From assembly GCA_037439945.1 (NCBI GenBank), contig JBBIVA010000028.1:1-31767 (forward strand): 31,767 nucleotides of DNA. Reading direction: 5' to 3'. Every line of letters starts with the position of its first letter. Positions within the stretch are counted from its first letter, which is position 1. Source of the DNA: CALEUX01 sp037439945. GTDB taxonomy: Bacteria; Bacteroidota; Bacteroidia; Bacteroidales; Marinilabiliaceae. The position numbers and the translations under genes are program-made. The notes under the pieces are model-generated. The model was not told where the DNA came from, did no database searches, and was given only the letters and a program-made list of their open reading frames with translations. Positions 14,476 to 22,980 of the stretch are shown piece after piece.

Positions 14476-16026
14476 GTGAGTGCTGAACTATTTGTTGATG
14501 TGACTCCAAATGAGCTTACTATAGCCCTTCTTGAAAATAAGCGACTTGTTGAACTCAGGAAGGAACATAGCAATGTTCAGTTTGCCGTTGGCGATGTTTA
14601 TCTTGGGAAAGTAAAAAAAATAATGCCGGGTTTAAATGCCGCATTTGTTGATGTAGGTTACGAAAAAGATGCTTTTTTACATTATCTTGATCTTGGGCCC
14701 CAATTCCGTACCCTGCAGAAATATGTATCCCAGGCCACCGCAAAAAAAGGAGTACCAGCGTTGCACAAACTAAAACCGGAAAATGACATTGATAAAAACG
14801 GTACAATTTCTCAAGTTCTTTCTGCCGGACAGGAAGTGTTGGTTCAAATTGCCAAAGAACCAATTTCCACAAAGGGGCCACGGTTAACATCTGAAATCTC
14901 GATTGCAGGCCGAAATCTTATTTTAATCCCCTTTTCCGACAGGGTATCTGTTAGTCAGAAAATTCAAATGCCTGAAGAAAGAAGTCGCCTTAAAAGGCTT
15001 CTGATGAGCATTAAACCAAAAAATTACGGAGTGATAGTTCGTACGGTTGCTGAAGGTAAGCGGGTTGCCGAACTCGATAAGGAATTGCGTACGTTAACAA
15101 AAAGATGGGAGGATTCATCTCAGAAGTTAAGGGAAGCCCGTTCTCCCGGACTGGTTATTGGAGAAATGGGCCGAACATCCTCTTTCTTAAGAGATTTGTT
15201 TAACCCCAGTTTTCATGCAATTTATGTTAACAACCCTGATGTTTACAGGGAAATGCGCGATTATGTGGAGTTAATTGCCCCTGGACGCGAAAAAATCGTT
15301 AAACTACACTCTGGTGATGTAACCCTGTTTGATCAATTCGGAGTAGAAAAACAAATTAAAGCTTCATTTGGCAAAACGGTTTCTTTTAAAAGTGGAGCGT
15401 ACCTTATTATTGAACATACCGAAGCGCTTCATGTTATTGATGTTAATAGCGGAAACCGTTCCAAAACTGCAGCCGACCAGGAAACCAATGCTTTGGATGT
15501 TAACCTTGCTGCAGCCGATGAAATTGCCAGGCAGTTGCGTTTGCGTGATATGGGAGGGATCATTGTTGTTGATTTTATTGATATGCAGGATCCAGATCAC
15601 AGGCAAAAAGTGTTTGAAAAAATGAAAGAAGCAATGGCTTTGGACAGAACCAAACATAATATATTACCCCTAAGTAAGTTTGGATTAATGCAAATTACCA
15701 GGCAAAGAGTACGTCCCGAAATGCATATTGATACTACTGAAAAATGTCCATCGTGTTTTGGAGAAGGTACCGTTGCACCAACTATTCTGTTTTCAGAAGA
15801 AGTTGACAATAGTCTCCGGTTAGTTGTGGAACAACTGAAATTAAAGGATTTGACCTTGTGGGTTCATCCATACCTATATGCATATTTAAAAAAAGGATTT
15901 CCTTCTCAGGTGTTGAAATGGAAATGGCAATTAGGTTTTGGTGTTAAAGTGAAACCTTCAGATGCTCTTACGTTATTGGAGTTCAAGATAACTGATAAAA
16001 ATAAAAAAAAAGTCGATCTCAAATGA
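14476..16026 (+). CDS. rng: Ribonuclease G / RNase E-family endoribonuclease
   Basis: A 516-residue enzyme that cleaves single-stranded RNA in rRNA maturation and mRNA decay. It starts at GTG 14476, because the next residues (SAELFVDVTPNELTIALLEN, then KRLVELRKE) match the usual family start. An S1 RNA-binding domain (about 38-130, with VGDVYLGKVKKIMPGLNAAF) is followed by the RNase H-like and DNase I-like core. Catalytic acidic residues are in VIDVNSGNRS and VVDFIDMQDPDHR. The zinc-link CPSCFGEG lies near residue 424. There is no long C-terminal scaffold, so it is the short RNase G form. A terminator overlaps its stop codon. Confidence 0.95.
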   Translation: MSAELFVDVTPNELTIALLENKRLVELRKEHSNVQFAVGDVYLGKVKKIMPGLNAAFVDVGYEKDAFLHYLDLGPQFRTLQKYVSQATAKKGVPALHKLKPENDIDKNGTISQVLSAGQEVLVQIAKEPISTKGPRLTSEISIAGRNLILIPFSDRVSVSQKIQMPEERSRLKRLLMSIKPKNYGVIVRTVAEGKRVAELDKELRTLTKRWEDSSQKLREARSPGLVIGEMGRTSSFLRDLFNPSFHAIYVNNPDVYREMRDYVELIAPGREKIVKLHSGDVTLFDQFGVEKQIKASFGKTVSFKSGAYLIIEHTEALHVIDVNSGNRSKTAADQETNALDVNLAAADEIARQLRLRDMGGIIVVDFIDMQDPDHRQKVFEKMKEAMALDRTKHNILPLSKFGLMQITRQRVRPEMHIDTTEKCPSCFGEGTVAPTILFSEEVDNSLRLVVEQLKLKDLTLWVHPYLYAYLKKGFPSQVLKWKWQLGFGVKVKPSDALTLLEFKITDKNKKKVDLK

Positions 16027-16041
16027 GTTCGACTTTTTTTT
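16003..16041 (+). terminator. Intrinsic terminator overlapping the rng stop codon
   Basis: A-rich arm ending AAGTCGA (to 16016) pairs with TCGACTTTTTTTT (16029-16041). The loop contains the TGA stop at 16024-16026, so the last codons of rng form the ascending stem. The A-tract allows it to work in both directions. Confidence 0.8.
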
Positions 16042-16147
16042 GCTTTTTTGTAATTTTAGCATAGTTTTTTTAGATTGCTGTGATATTATATCAAATATAA
16101 ATATCTATATTTATACATAAATAATTATGTATTAATAAAAATTGAAT

Positions 16148-18175
16148 ATGAGAAATAAAACTGCAATAATTCTTCTGTTTGTATTAGCATTTACAACAGG
16201 AATTACCTCGCAGGTGTTAAAACCTGTTACCTGGAAGTTTTCAATTAATCGTATTGATAATAAGCATGTTGATATTACTGCCATTGCTTTAATTGAAAAG
16301 CCCTGGCATTTGTACTCAACAAATATCCCTGATGGTGGGCCCGTTCCTACATCATTGAATTTTGATTCGTCGGATTTATTTACACCCACCGGAAAATTAA
16401 CCGAAGAGCCAAAAGCTGTATTAAGCTATGATGAATCGTTTCAAATGGAGGTGGGTTACTTTTCCAATTCGGCTAAAATAACACAAAGAGTTGAGGTTAA
16501 AACGTCTGATGCTTTTGTAATTAAAGGGTTTGTTGAATTTATGGCTTGTGATGACTCAAGGTGCCTGCCACCCGACCAGGTTGATTTCGAATTGCAGGTA
16601 CCCGGGGTAAATACATCAGAAGAACAGGCTGTTACTGATTTACCGGTTAATATTGATAATGGTAATATGACAGGTTCAATCTCAAAACCCGTATCCAATG
16701 AAACGGGCGATGTTGAAAAAAGTTTATGGTCAATTTTTTGGTTTTCATTTTTAGGGGGTTTGGCCGCGTTACTTACTCCATGTGTTTTCCCTATGATACC
16801 CTTAACTGTGAGTTTCTTCCTTAGAAATGCAAACAACAGGGTTAAAGCGTTTAGTGATGGATTTACATTTGGGTTAACAATAATTTTTGCCTATGTGGTA
16901 TTGGGATTGGCTATTGCAATGATTTTTGGTGCTGATAAACTCAATAACCTGTCAACCAGTTATGGTTTTAATATTATTTTCTTTGCATTGTTGGTTTTCT
17001 TTGCCTCATCCTTTTTTGGCTCATTTGAATTAACAATGCCTTCAAAATGGAGTAATTCACTTGATCAAACTGCTGATAAAACAGGAGGTTTTATAGGAGT
17101 AGTTTTAATGGGGTTAACTTTTGTTTTAGTCTCGTTTTCATGCACAGGTCCAATTGTTGGAACCCTTTTAGTAGAGGCAGCTGTGGGCGGAAATTTGTTT
17201 TCCCCGGCAATAGGTATGTTTGGGTTTAGCCTTGCATTGGCAATACCATTTACCCTTTTTGCAATTTTTCCAACAGCAATGAAATCGCTTCCTAAATCCG
17301 GAGGTTGGATGAATTCTGTTAAGGTTGTTTTAGGTTTTATTGTACTGGCATTATCTCTTAAATTTTTATCAGTAGCCGATTCGGTAGGCGAATGGGGAAT
17401 TCTTGACAGGGAGGTATTTTTAGTTTTATGGATTGCAATATTCTCATTAATGGGATTGTATTTAATTGGTAAAATTAAATTTGCGCACGACAGTGAATTA
17501 TCCTATCTGAGCGTTCCGCGGTTACTATTATCAATTGCTACATTTGCATTTGTTTTTTATTTAATACCTGGTTTATGGGGAGCTCCTCTTAAGGCTATAA
17601 GTTCATTTCTTCCATCAACAATAACACAGGATTTTGATTTAACACTAACGAAAAGTGTAATAAGGGGCGATTCAACCAATGGACTGACAACTGCTGGTAA
17701 AAGTGCCAAACCCGGTCCGTTTGGATTAATTAAATATACTGATTACGATGAAGGTTTTAAAATAGCTAAGGAAAAAGGAAAGCCCGTATTTTTAGAATTT
17801 ACAGGTAAAGGTTGTGCCAATTGCAGAAAAATGGAAAGTTTGGTATGGTCAGATGCAACCGTTAGGAATAATTTAGCCAATGAATTTATTTTAATATCTC
17901 TTTATGTTGACGACCGTGAAGTATTACCCCAGGAGCAGCAATATGTCTCTGATGTTACTGGAAAAAAAATAAGGACCATTGGAAATAAATGGAGCGATAT
18001 GCAAATAAAGCATTATCAAAGTAATAGCCAGCCTCTTTATGTGATCCTGGATCATAACGGTGAAACAACTGTTCCGGTAAGAGGATTTGATACCGATGTT
18101 AAAGAATTTATATTGTGGATGGAACAGGGGATTTCGATATTTAAAGAAAGGACTAAAAACAATATTATAAAATAA
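16148..18175 (+). CDS. dsbD: Protein-disulfide reductase DsbD-like
   Basis: About 675 residues. An in-frame TTG six bases upstream is possible, but ATG at 16148 gives a clean signal peptide (MRNKTAIILLFVLAFTTGIT). Layout: a periplasmic DsbD-alpha domain (about 25-160) with the cysteine pair ACDDSRC, then about eight membrane helices (195-470) with the buried cysteines in LTPCVFPMIPLTV and FSCTGPIVGT. A C-terminal thioredoxin domain (about 530-670) has CANC near residue 556. All three redox pairs are present, so electrons can pass from cytoplasmic thioredoxin to periplasmic proteins. It is followed by a terminator, and no cytochrome c maturation genes are nearby. Confidence 0.93.
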   Translation: MRNKTAIILLFVLAFTTGITSQVLKPVTWKFSINRIDNKHVDITAIALIEKPWHLYSTNIPDGGPVPTSLNFDSSDLFTPTGKLTEEPKAVLSYDESFQMEVGYFSNSAKITQRVEVKTSDAFVIKGFVEFMACDDSRCLPPDQVDFELQVPGVNTSEEQAVTDLPVNIDNGNMTGSISKPVSNETGDVEKSLWSIFWFSFLGGLAALLTPCVFPMIPLTVSFFLRNANNRVKAFSDGFTFGLTIIFAYVVLGLAIAMIFGADKLNNLSTSYGFNIIFFALLVFFASSFFGSFELTMPSKWSNSLDQTADKTGGFIGVVLMGLTFVLVSFSCTGPIVGTLLVEAAVGGNLFSPAIGMFGFSLALAIPFTLFAIFPTAMKSLPKSGGWMNSVKVVLGFIVLALSLKFLSVADSVGEWGILDREVFLVLWIAIFSLMGLYLIGKIKFAHDSELSYLSVPRLLLSIATFAFVFYLIPGLWGAPLKAISSFLPSTITQDFDLTLTKSVIRGDSTNGLTTAGKSAKPGPFGLIKYTDYDEGFKIAKEKGKPVFLEFTGKGCANCRKMESLVWSDATVRNNLANEFILISLYVDDREVLPQEQQYVSDVTGKKIRTIGNKWSDMQIKHYQSNSQPLYVILDHNGETTVPVRGFDTDVKEFILWMEQGISIFKERTKNNIIK

Positions 18176-18210
18176 AAAATTAAGTACCATAGTTTGATAA
18201 ATTTGAAGGG

Positions 18211-18236
18211 CCCGGGTGATTATACCTGGGTTTTTT
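18211..18236 (+). terminator. Intrinsic terminator after dsbD
   Basis: Stem CCCGGGT (18211-18217) / ACCTGGG (18224-18230), seven pairs with one G-T, followed by six T residues. Confidence 0.85.
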
Positions 18237-18268
18237 GATAATAACCTTCCTTTTTAGATTCCAAAATA

Positions 18269-18507
18269 TTTAACCCTGATTAGTCATTAGAAAGGCAATG
18301 AACTAATGACTTAGCCGGGATTAACCCTACCGAATAGTCGGTACAGGCTGCTTTAGAAAAACTTAATTTGTAAGCATTTCTGATTACAAATTTTTAGTTT
18401 TTCTTTAGCGATTTGTCAAAATAGAAGGCATGTAATCAATAACTTAAGGCTATTAATTTCTAATGACGGTCAATAGAAAAAATGGCTAAAGACAAATTTG
18501 GGTTTAA
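18269..18507 (+). repeat. 237-bp structured repeat, copy 2
   Basis: About 239 bp, bounded by TTAACCC and GGGTTTAA and roughly 96 percent identical by eye to copy 3. Differences are a few substitutions, one inserted A after CAATGA, and small changes at the ends. Helices visible are TTAGTCATTAG with CTAATGACT near the 5' end, TACCG-AATAGT-CGGTA, the long central hairpin with AATTTGTAA/TTACAAATT, and the 3' TAATGACGGTCA palindrome with one mismatch. It begins 33 bases after the dsbD terminator, so it is unlikely to be just a dsbD tail. Confidence 0.85.
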
Positions 18508-19149
18508 ATCAGTGTGAAATACAATTAAGAATTAGGATGACATACTTCGTTAATAATGTGGGTTTAACCCGGTTAATTCATTTTTTTACACCTCTTTTGG
18601 CCAATCTGAGTTAAATGTTTAGGGAATTATTATCTCTATATAAAAATGGTTTGAGCCTCATTGTATTTTCAAATTAAAATAGAAGCTATAAATTTTAGAC
18701 TTTAAAAACATTAACCCAAATTACCCATTAGGGAGTCTTTAATGCTTAAATGGTTGAATTTATATTATTTAGATGAGTAGTTTTATTACGCGCAGCCTTA
18801 GAATTTTTTAGTAATAGACAAATGCTTGGTTCGTTATTCTATAAAACTTACAGCCTTGTTCTGAATTCACTGTTTAATCCCAAAGCGTAATTTGGGATAA
18901 AAACAGTTTTATTGTTTTTCATAATATTTATCCTTGTTGATTTTTTTTTGAATTTGTAAAGGTATTTTACGGTCCAGATTGTTATTGTTGCAGGGTTTGA
19001 TTTTTCAGCATTTTATATTTAACAGCCAAATTTGTGTCCTAATCCGATGAATTTGATTTATATCAAAAATTGAAAATATTTGGTGTAAAAAATGAGGGGA
19101 TTTGTAAAAAAATATATTATTATATAGTTTTTTAGAATCTAATTATATG
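18508..19149. other. Gene-free stretch upstream of the OmpA-family pair
   Basis: No open frame here looks like a gene. It contains a perfect palindrome GGGTTTAACCC near 18561-18571, followed by GGTTAA as at the 5' edge of the 237-bp repeats, perhaps a remnant of one. A strong hairpin at 18869-18907 is annotated separately. The rest is AT-rich (well above two thirds A or T by eye). Confidence 0.5.
18869..18907. repeat. 15-bp hairpin in the long intergenic region
   Basis: ACTGTTT plus ATCCCAAA pairs with TTTGGGAT plus AAACAGT, with a 1x2 internal loop and a 6-base loop GCGTAA. It is followed on the plus strand by TTTATTGTTTTT, so it could end a transcript arising from the gene-free stretch. 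No gene precedes it within 600 bases. Confidence 0.55.
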
Positions 19150-19157
19150 TAGTTTTG
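19150..19157 (+). promoter_or_regulatory. Candidate -7 box for the OmpA-family pair
   Basis: TAGTTTTG fits TAnnTTTG. The implied start lies about 205 bases before the GTG at 19371, leaving a long leader that includes the hairpin at 19290-19312. No clear -33 box is seen. Confidence 0.35.
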
Positions 19158-19289
19158 TTATAGCATAATAATCAGTATAACAATCATTTTAGCAATTATT
19201 AAGGGTACTAAAATATATTAAATGATTTATTTGTTTTAAAAGTATTAAGGAGTTTTGTTTTTAGAAGCATATTAATTATAAGATTATTT

Positions 19290-19312
19290 AAAGGTGGAAC
19301 ACCCGCCTTTTT
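19290..19312 (+). terminator. Terminator-like hairpin in the leader of the OmpA-family pair
   Basis: AAAGGTGG (19290-19297), loop AACAC, CCGCCTTT (19303-19310) with one G-T pair, running into TTTTT. It lies between the candidate promoter at 19150 and the start codon at 19371, so it would act as an attenuator or as the 3' end of a ~150-nt small RNA. Confidence 0.5.
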
Positions 19313-19370
19313 CTATTCGCAAATGGGATATTATTCATCAGGCTTATTACATTAACTAAACATCAAACTT

Positions 19371-20690
19371 GTGAAGAAAAATCTACTAACTATAATTGCC
19401 TTTTTAATTGGGGTATCAAATACTTTTTCTCAAATTGATTTTGGTAACCTTGAGGAGGAACAGGTTTACAAAAAGGGTAATAAGTATAATGTTTGGTCGG
19501 TTACCCTTGGGTATGGGCCTGTAATTTATTACACCGATGTTATTGATTATACCATGTTTCCATCAGGTAACTGGAAATTTGGCCCATCTTTAAACATAGC
19601 CCGGCAATTTGGGCGCTCATGGGCTGTTGATGCCAATTTTCTGATGGCCGGTATGTATGGCAAAAAATATAACAGATATTTTGATGGAGACTTCAGGGAA
19701 ATTACATTGAATTTAAATGCTTATCTCAATCAACTTATTCTTGGAGGCCCCATGCGCGATAAATGGAATGTTTATGCAAAATTAGGAATTGGTGTAAACC
19801 ATTTCAGGTCTGCAATGCTTGAACAGGGAACTAACAGGCATTTGACAGTAGATGAAATATTTGGAGGTTCAGGTGCACTGGGCAGATATCCAACAAATTA
19901 CGCAGACTGGAACGGAACTGATTTTCTGGTGATGGGATATAAAAGAGATAACCCAACAGAAAAACTAAAACGGCAAAGCGAGATTATTGTTCCAATAGGT
20001 TTAGGGTTAAGGTACAGGATTAACAAAAGCTTTGATTTGGGTTTTGAAACCACCTTACGCAACCTGGTTGCCGATAATCTGGATGTTGATATGACAGGTG
20101 CCGACAATGATTCCTATATGTATTCAGCATTCTCAGTAACTTACAAAATAGGGAAGAAGAATAAACGGCATTCGTCATGGACTTATAAAGATTTTAACCT
20201 CTCCTATGAAAGGGGCAGGGGAAAGGACCCGTTGGCCCAAAAACTTGATTCTCTTCGCAAGGAATTAAGTTTACTTGCTGCAAAAGATAGTATGCAGGGT
20301 GATACTACATTAATACAAACTCAACAAACCATAAAGATTGAACTATTTTCATCTTCGGTATTTTTTGAGTTTGATAAATATGAATTAACACCCCGGGCAC
20401 ACCGAACAATAGCCAATGTAGCAAGGTTTATGCGGAACAATCCGGAAGAAAAGCTATTAATACAGGGTTATTGTGACGATAGGGGTAGTTTTGAATATAA
20501 TGAACGTTTGAGCAGAAATCGGTGTAAGGCTGTTATTGAAACTCTGGTTTACGATTATGGCATTGAGGCATCACGGTTTGAAATGGAACCAAAAGGGAAA
20601 ACAGAGCTACTTAGCGATACCAGAACTAATGCTCCAAGAGGAATCCATTTGGTTAACCGCAGGGTTGATATTTTTCAAATTACCGAATAA
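19371..20690 (+). CDS. OmpA-family outer-membrane protein, barrel plus peptidoglycan anchor
   Basis: A 439-residue protein starting at GTG, which gives an immediate signal peptide (MKKNLLTIIAFLIGVSNTFS, then Q). An N-terminal outer-membrane beta-barrel-like domain (about 40-270) is rich in alternating aromatics (WSVTLGYGPVIYYTDVIDY, later GLGLRYRINKSFDLGFETTL). A linker (275-330) leads to an OmpA domain (330-439) with VFFEFDKYELTPRAHRTI, GYCDDRGSFEYNERLSRNRC and VNRRVDIF. Here GHTD is replaced by GYCD but the key Asp and Arg remain. It is paired with a paralogue 12 bases downstream, forming an operon. Confidence 0.88.
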   Translation: MKKNLLTIIAFLIGVSNTFSQIDFGNLEEEQVYKKGNKYNVWSVTLGYGPVIYYTDVIDYTMFPSGNWKFGPSLNIARQFGRSWAVDANFLMAGMYGKKYNRYFDGDFREITLNLNAYLNQLILGGPMRDKWNVYAKLGIGVNHFRSAMLEQGTNRHLTVDEIFGGSGALGRYPTNYADWNGTDFLVMGYKRDNPTEKLKRQSEIIVPIGLGLRYRINKSFDLGFETTLRNLVADNLDVDMTGADNDSYMYSAFSVTYKIGKKNKRHSSWTYKDFNLSYERGRGKDPLAQKLDSLRKELSLLAAKDSMQGDTTLIQTQQTIKIELFSSSVFFEFDKYELTPRAHRTIANVARFMRNNPEEKLLIQGYCDDRGSFEYNERLSRNRCKAVIETLVYDYGIEASRFEMEPKGKTELLSDTRTNAPRGIHLVNRRVDIFQITE

Positions 20691-20702
20691 AACAGGTTTG
20701 AA

Positions 20703-21983
20703 ATGAGGATTTTTATTTGTTTGTTGTTGCTTGGGGTTTCATCGGGCTTGTCATCGCAAACAAGGCAAACCGACAAACGTATTATTTCAGAAGAAATGCG
20801 TTATTCGGCCGAGAAAAAGTTTAATTCATGGGCTGTTACGGCTGGATATGGCCCTATTGTTATGTACACTGATATTACTGATTTTTCAGTTTTTCCTGAT
20901 AAAAAAGTATATTTTGGACCGTCGGTAATTGTAAGTAAGCAGTTTTTTCCATCAATAGCGTTGGATTTGCAGTATTTATCGGGCAAAATGTATGGTGAAA
21001 AAGGACCATATTATTTTACAGGAGATTTTCGGGAGGGGTCACTAAGTGCAGTGTTTTTTATAAACCAGCTTACCGCCTCGCCAGGTCCAATAAACGACAG
21101 GTGGAACCTATATATTAAAATAGGAGCAGGTGCCACTTTTTTCAGGTCTGGTCTTCATTTTGTTTCAAATGATGAAGTAGTTAAGGATAGCGATCTTGGT
21201 GGAGGTTCAGAGCGTTATATGGTATTTGGATATGATCCATATGATCCATACAAAGAGACAAAACGCCGAATGGAAATTATGGTGCCAATGACTGCCGGAT
21301 TAATGTACCGTATTAATAAAAGTTTTGATATTGCATGGGAAACAAGTTTGAGGTTTTGTGCAAGTGATAATCTTGACAATGTTCTAACAGGCTCGACCAA
21401 TGACAGGTATCTTTTTTCAGGGCTTCATTTAAGTTATAAAATTGGAAAAAAAGACAAGCGGCATATGCGCTGGACATACAGAGGATATGGCTTTAATCTT
21501 TTCGGAAGGCCAAAGAAAGATCCTTTGGTTAATGAAATTACACAGCTTGAGGATGAAATAAAAAAAGCAAAGGAAGGCCGGGTAATTAAAAAAGATTCAG
21601 TTATAATAAAGGAATCTCTAACGGTTCTTTATGAAACCGAGCATGTAAGGACCATTTTCTTTCCTGATGAAGGACATCCTTCATTTGATACTGAAGATAA
21701 GGTATTGATGGCTGAGGCAGTGGTTCAAATGAAACATCATCCAGGCGCAATACTTGAAATTTACGGACATGTACCGGCAGATGAATCTGGGGACCAAATA
21801 GAAAATAGTAGAAAACAATGCAATATTGTAGTTGATTTTTTAGTAAATGAGCTTGGTGCAAATGACGCTAATATAGAAGTTATACCTATGGGGAGTAAGT
21901 TTCCGTTGGCCGTTGAAACAGAATTATCGGTAAAAATTGGAAGAATTGTTAACCGCAGGGTTGATATGGTTGTCAGACGATAG
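20703..21983 (+). CDS. Divergent paralogue of the preceding OmpA-family protein
   Basis: A 426-residue paralogue with the same layout. Signal peptide (MRIFICLLLLGVSSGLSS, then Q), a barrel-like domain aligning with the upstream gene over its whole length (WAVTAGYGPIVMYTDITDF, GPINDRWNLYIKIGAGATFF, MYRINKSFDIAWETSLRF), a linker, and a degenerate OmpA region. There the anchor motif reads GHVPADESGDQIENSRKQC: the Arg is kept but the Asp position of GHTD is shifted or lost, although the closing NRRVDMV is intact. It may bind peptidoglycan weakly or not at all, or pair with its neighbour. It arose by tandem duplication followed by divergence. A MITE-like insertion lies just downstream. Confidence 0.85.
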   Translation: MRIFICLLLLGVSSGLSSQTRQTDKRIISEEMRYSAEKKFNSWAVTAGYGPIVMYTDITDFSVFPDKKVYFGPSVIVSKQFFPSIALDLQYLSGKMYGEKGPYYFTGDFREGSLSAVFFINQLTASPGPINDRWNLYIKIGAGATFFRSGLHFVSNDEVVKDSDLGGGSERYMVFGYDPYDPYKETKRRMEIMVPMTAGLMYRINKSFDIAWETSLRFCASDNLDNVLTGSTNDRYLFSGLHLSYKIGKKDKRHMRWTYRGYGFNLFGRPKKDPLVNEITQLEDEIKKAKEGRVIKKDSVIIKESLTVLYETEHVRTIFFPDEGHPSFDTEDKVLMAEAVVQMKHHPGAILEIYGHVPADESGDQIENSRKQCNIVVDFLVNELGANDANIEVIPMGSKFPLAVETELSVKIGRIVNRRVDMVVRR

Positions 21984-21991
21984 GGTTTAAT

Positions 21992-22224
21992 ATTTTAAAT
22001 CACTACTATCCGATAAAAAGTTGTTTTGTCCCTAACGAGACAAAAGTTCAATTCTCAATTAAGTGTTTTACCGATCTTTAGTCCCTAACGGTACTGTGCC
22101 GTCAGGTACAGAATATCGGTAAAGATGAATCGACCCCAATTTTCAGTGTCCTGTAGGGACACCGCAATTAGTTGGCATTATAGCATCTTATCGAAAAATT
22201 TATCGGACAGTAGTGATTTTAAAT
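21992..22224. mobile_element. 215-bp MITE-like insertion with 9-bp target duplication
   Basis: The element proper is 22001-22215. Its ends CACTACTATCCGATAA (left) and, inverted, CACTACTGTCCGATAA (right) match over 16 bp with one difference. Immediately outside both ends is the same direct repeat ATTTTAAAT (21992-22000 and 22216-22224). No transposase is encoded. Inside are three hairpins: TTTTGTC/GACAAAA with loop CCTAACGA (22024-22045), TTTACCGAT/ATCGGTAAA (22067-22123) and GTGTCC-TGTAG-GGACAC (22146-22162). A DDE-type insertion sequence with these ends elsewhere in the genome probably moves it; the length of the duplication would suit the IS4 group, which is a guess. Confidence 0.8.
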
Positions 22225-22230
22225 AGTAAT

Positions 22231-22257
22231 AAAAGGGCGCAGGTTGTGCCCTTTTTT
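22231..22257 (+). terminator. Intrinsic terminator of the OmpA-family pair
   Basis: AAAAGGGC (22231-22238), loop GCAGGTTGT, GCCCTTTTTT. It was probably separated from the operon by the MITE insertion, so the MITE is now part of the 3' untranslated region. Confidence 0.8.
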
Positions 22258-22339
22258 ATTAATTGCCATCCTTATTATTATGAAAACTTATATGCATTAA
22301 GAATTGTTACATTATAAAGAGTATCCATAATTTTTTGAT

Positions 22340-22708
22340 ATGGGAAATGATATAATTGTTTTCGATGGTTTTTGCGTTTTGTGCAGTTGTTTCGTAAAAA
22401 AAATGATAAAAAACCATAATAAACCAATTAGTATAATTCCATTCCAATCAGAAAGGGGAAAGTTTATTCTGGAAGAAAACAATCTTTTAAATGAAGTTCC
22501 TGATGGAGTAATACTAATTTCAAATGGTAATATTTATAAAGGTGCTGATGCAATTGTGTTAATAATTAAAAACCTGAGTGGTTGGTGGCATTTCCCTGCT
22601 ACATTGGCAGCTCTATTACCAAAAAGATTTTTAATGTTTATGTATGCCATAGTAGCCCGAAACCGTCATAACTGGTTTGGCAAACGCAATAATTGCTATT
22701 TGGGTTAA
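22340..22708 (+). CDS. DCC-family (DUF393) thiol-disulfide oxidoreductase-like protein
   Basis: A 122-residue small protein of the DUF393/DCC family, named for its N-terminal Asp-x-x-Cys-x-x-Cys. Here VFDGFCVLCSCFVKKMIKN carries that motif at residues 9-15. The conserved middle (ISIIPFQSERGKFILEE, then VPDGVILISNGNIYKGADAI) and the C-terminal ARNRHNWFGKR are also typical. A thioredoxin-like redox role is presumed for the family, but substrates are not established. It stands alone after the OmpA-family terminator, and its own promoter is not evident. Confidence 0.88.
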   Translation: MGNDIIVFDGFCVLCSCFVKKMIKNHNKPISIIPFQSERGKFILEENNLLNEVPDGVILISNGNIYKGADAIVLIIKNLSGWWHFPATLAALLPKRFLMFMYAIVARNRHNWFGKRNNCYLG

Positions 22709-22980
22709 ATGGTTTTATTTTATCATGTTAATGTATGACTGAATAATAAAATCTGTATTAACCATTAAAGTTAATACCGGATGTTATTGCATAAATAATA
22801 TTATATCAGGGTTTGTAAATTAATATGTGATTAGAAAACCCTATTTATTTACCAATATTTTTTTAAGGTTCATCATTTATTTTGCCTGCACCGGGTTAGT
22901 TAATTTCTGGCAAATTTTGATTTTGTTAACCTTAGTTTTTTTCAGGTTTTATGAAAAATGGTTTAGGTGGTTTTTGGCAA

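Noticed and set aside
18561..18571. Palindrome GGGTTTAACCC as an independent site or telomere-like sequence
   Set aside because: It resembles the edge motif of the nearby 237-bp repeat and occurs once; a remnant is the simpler reading.
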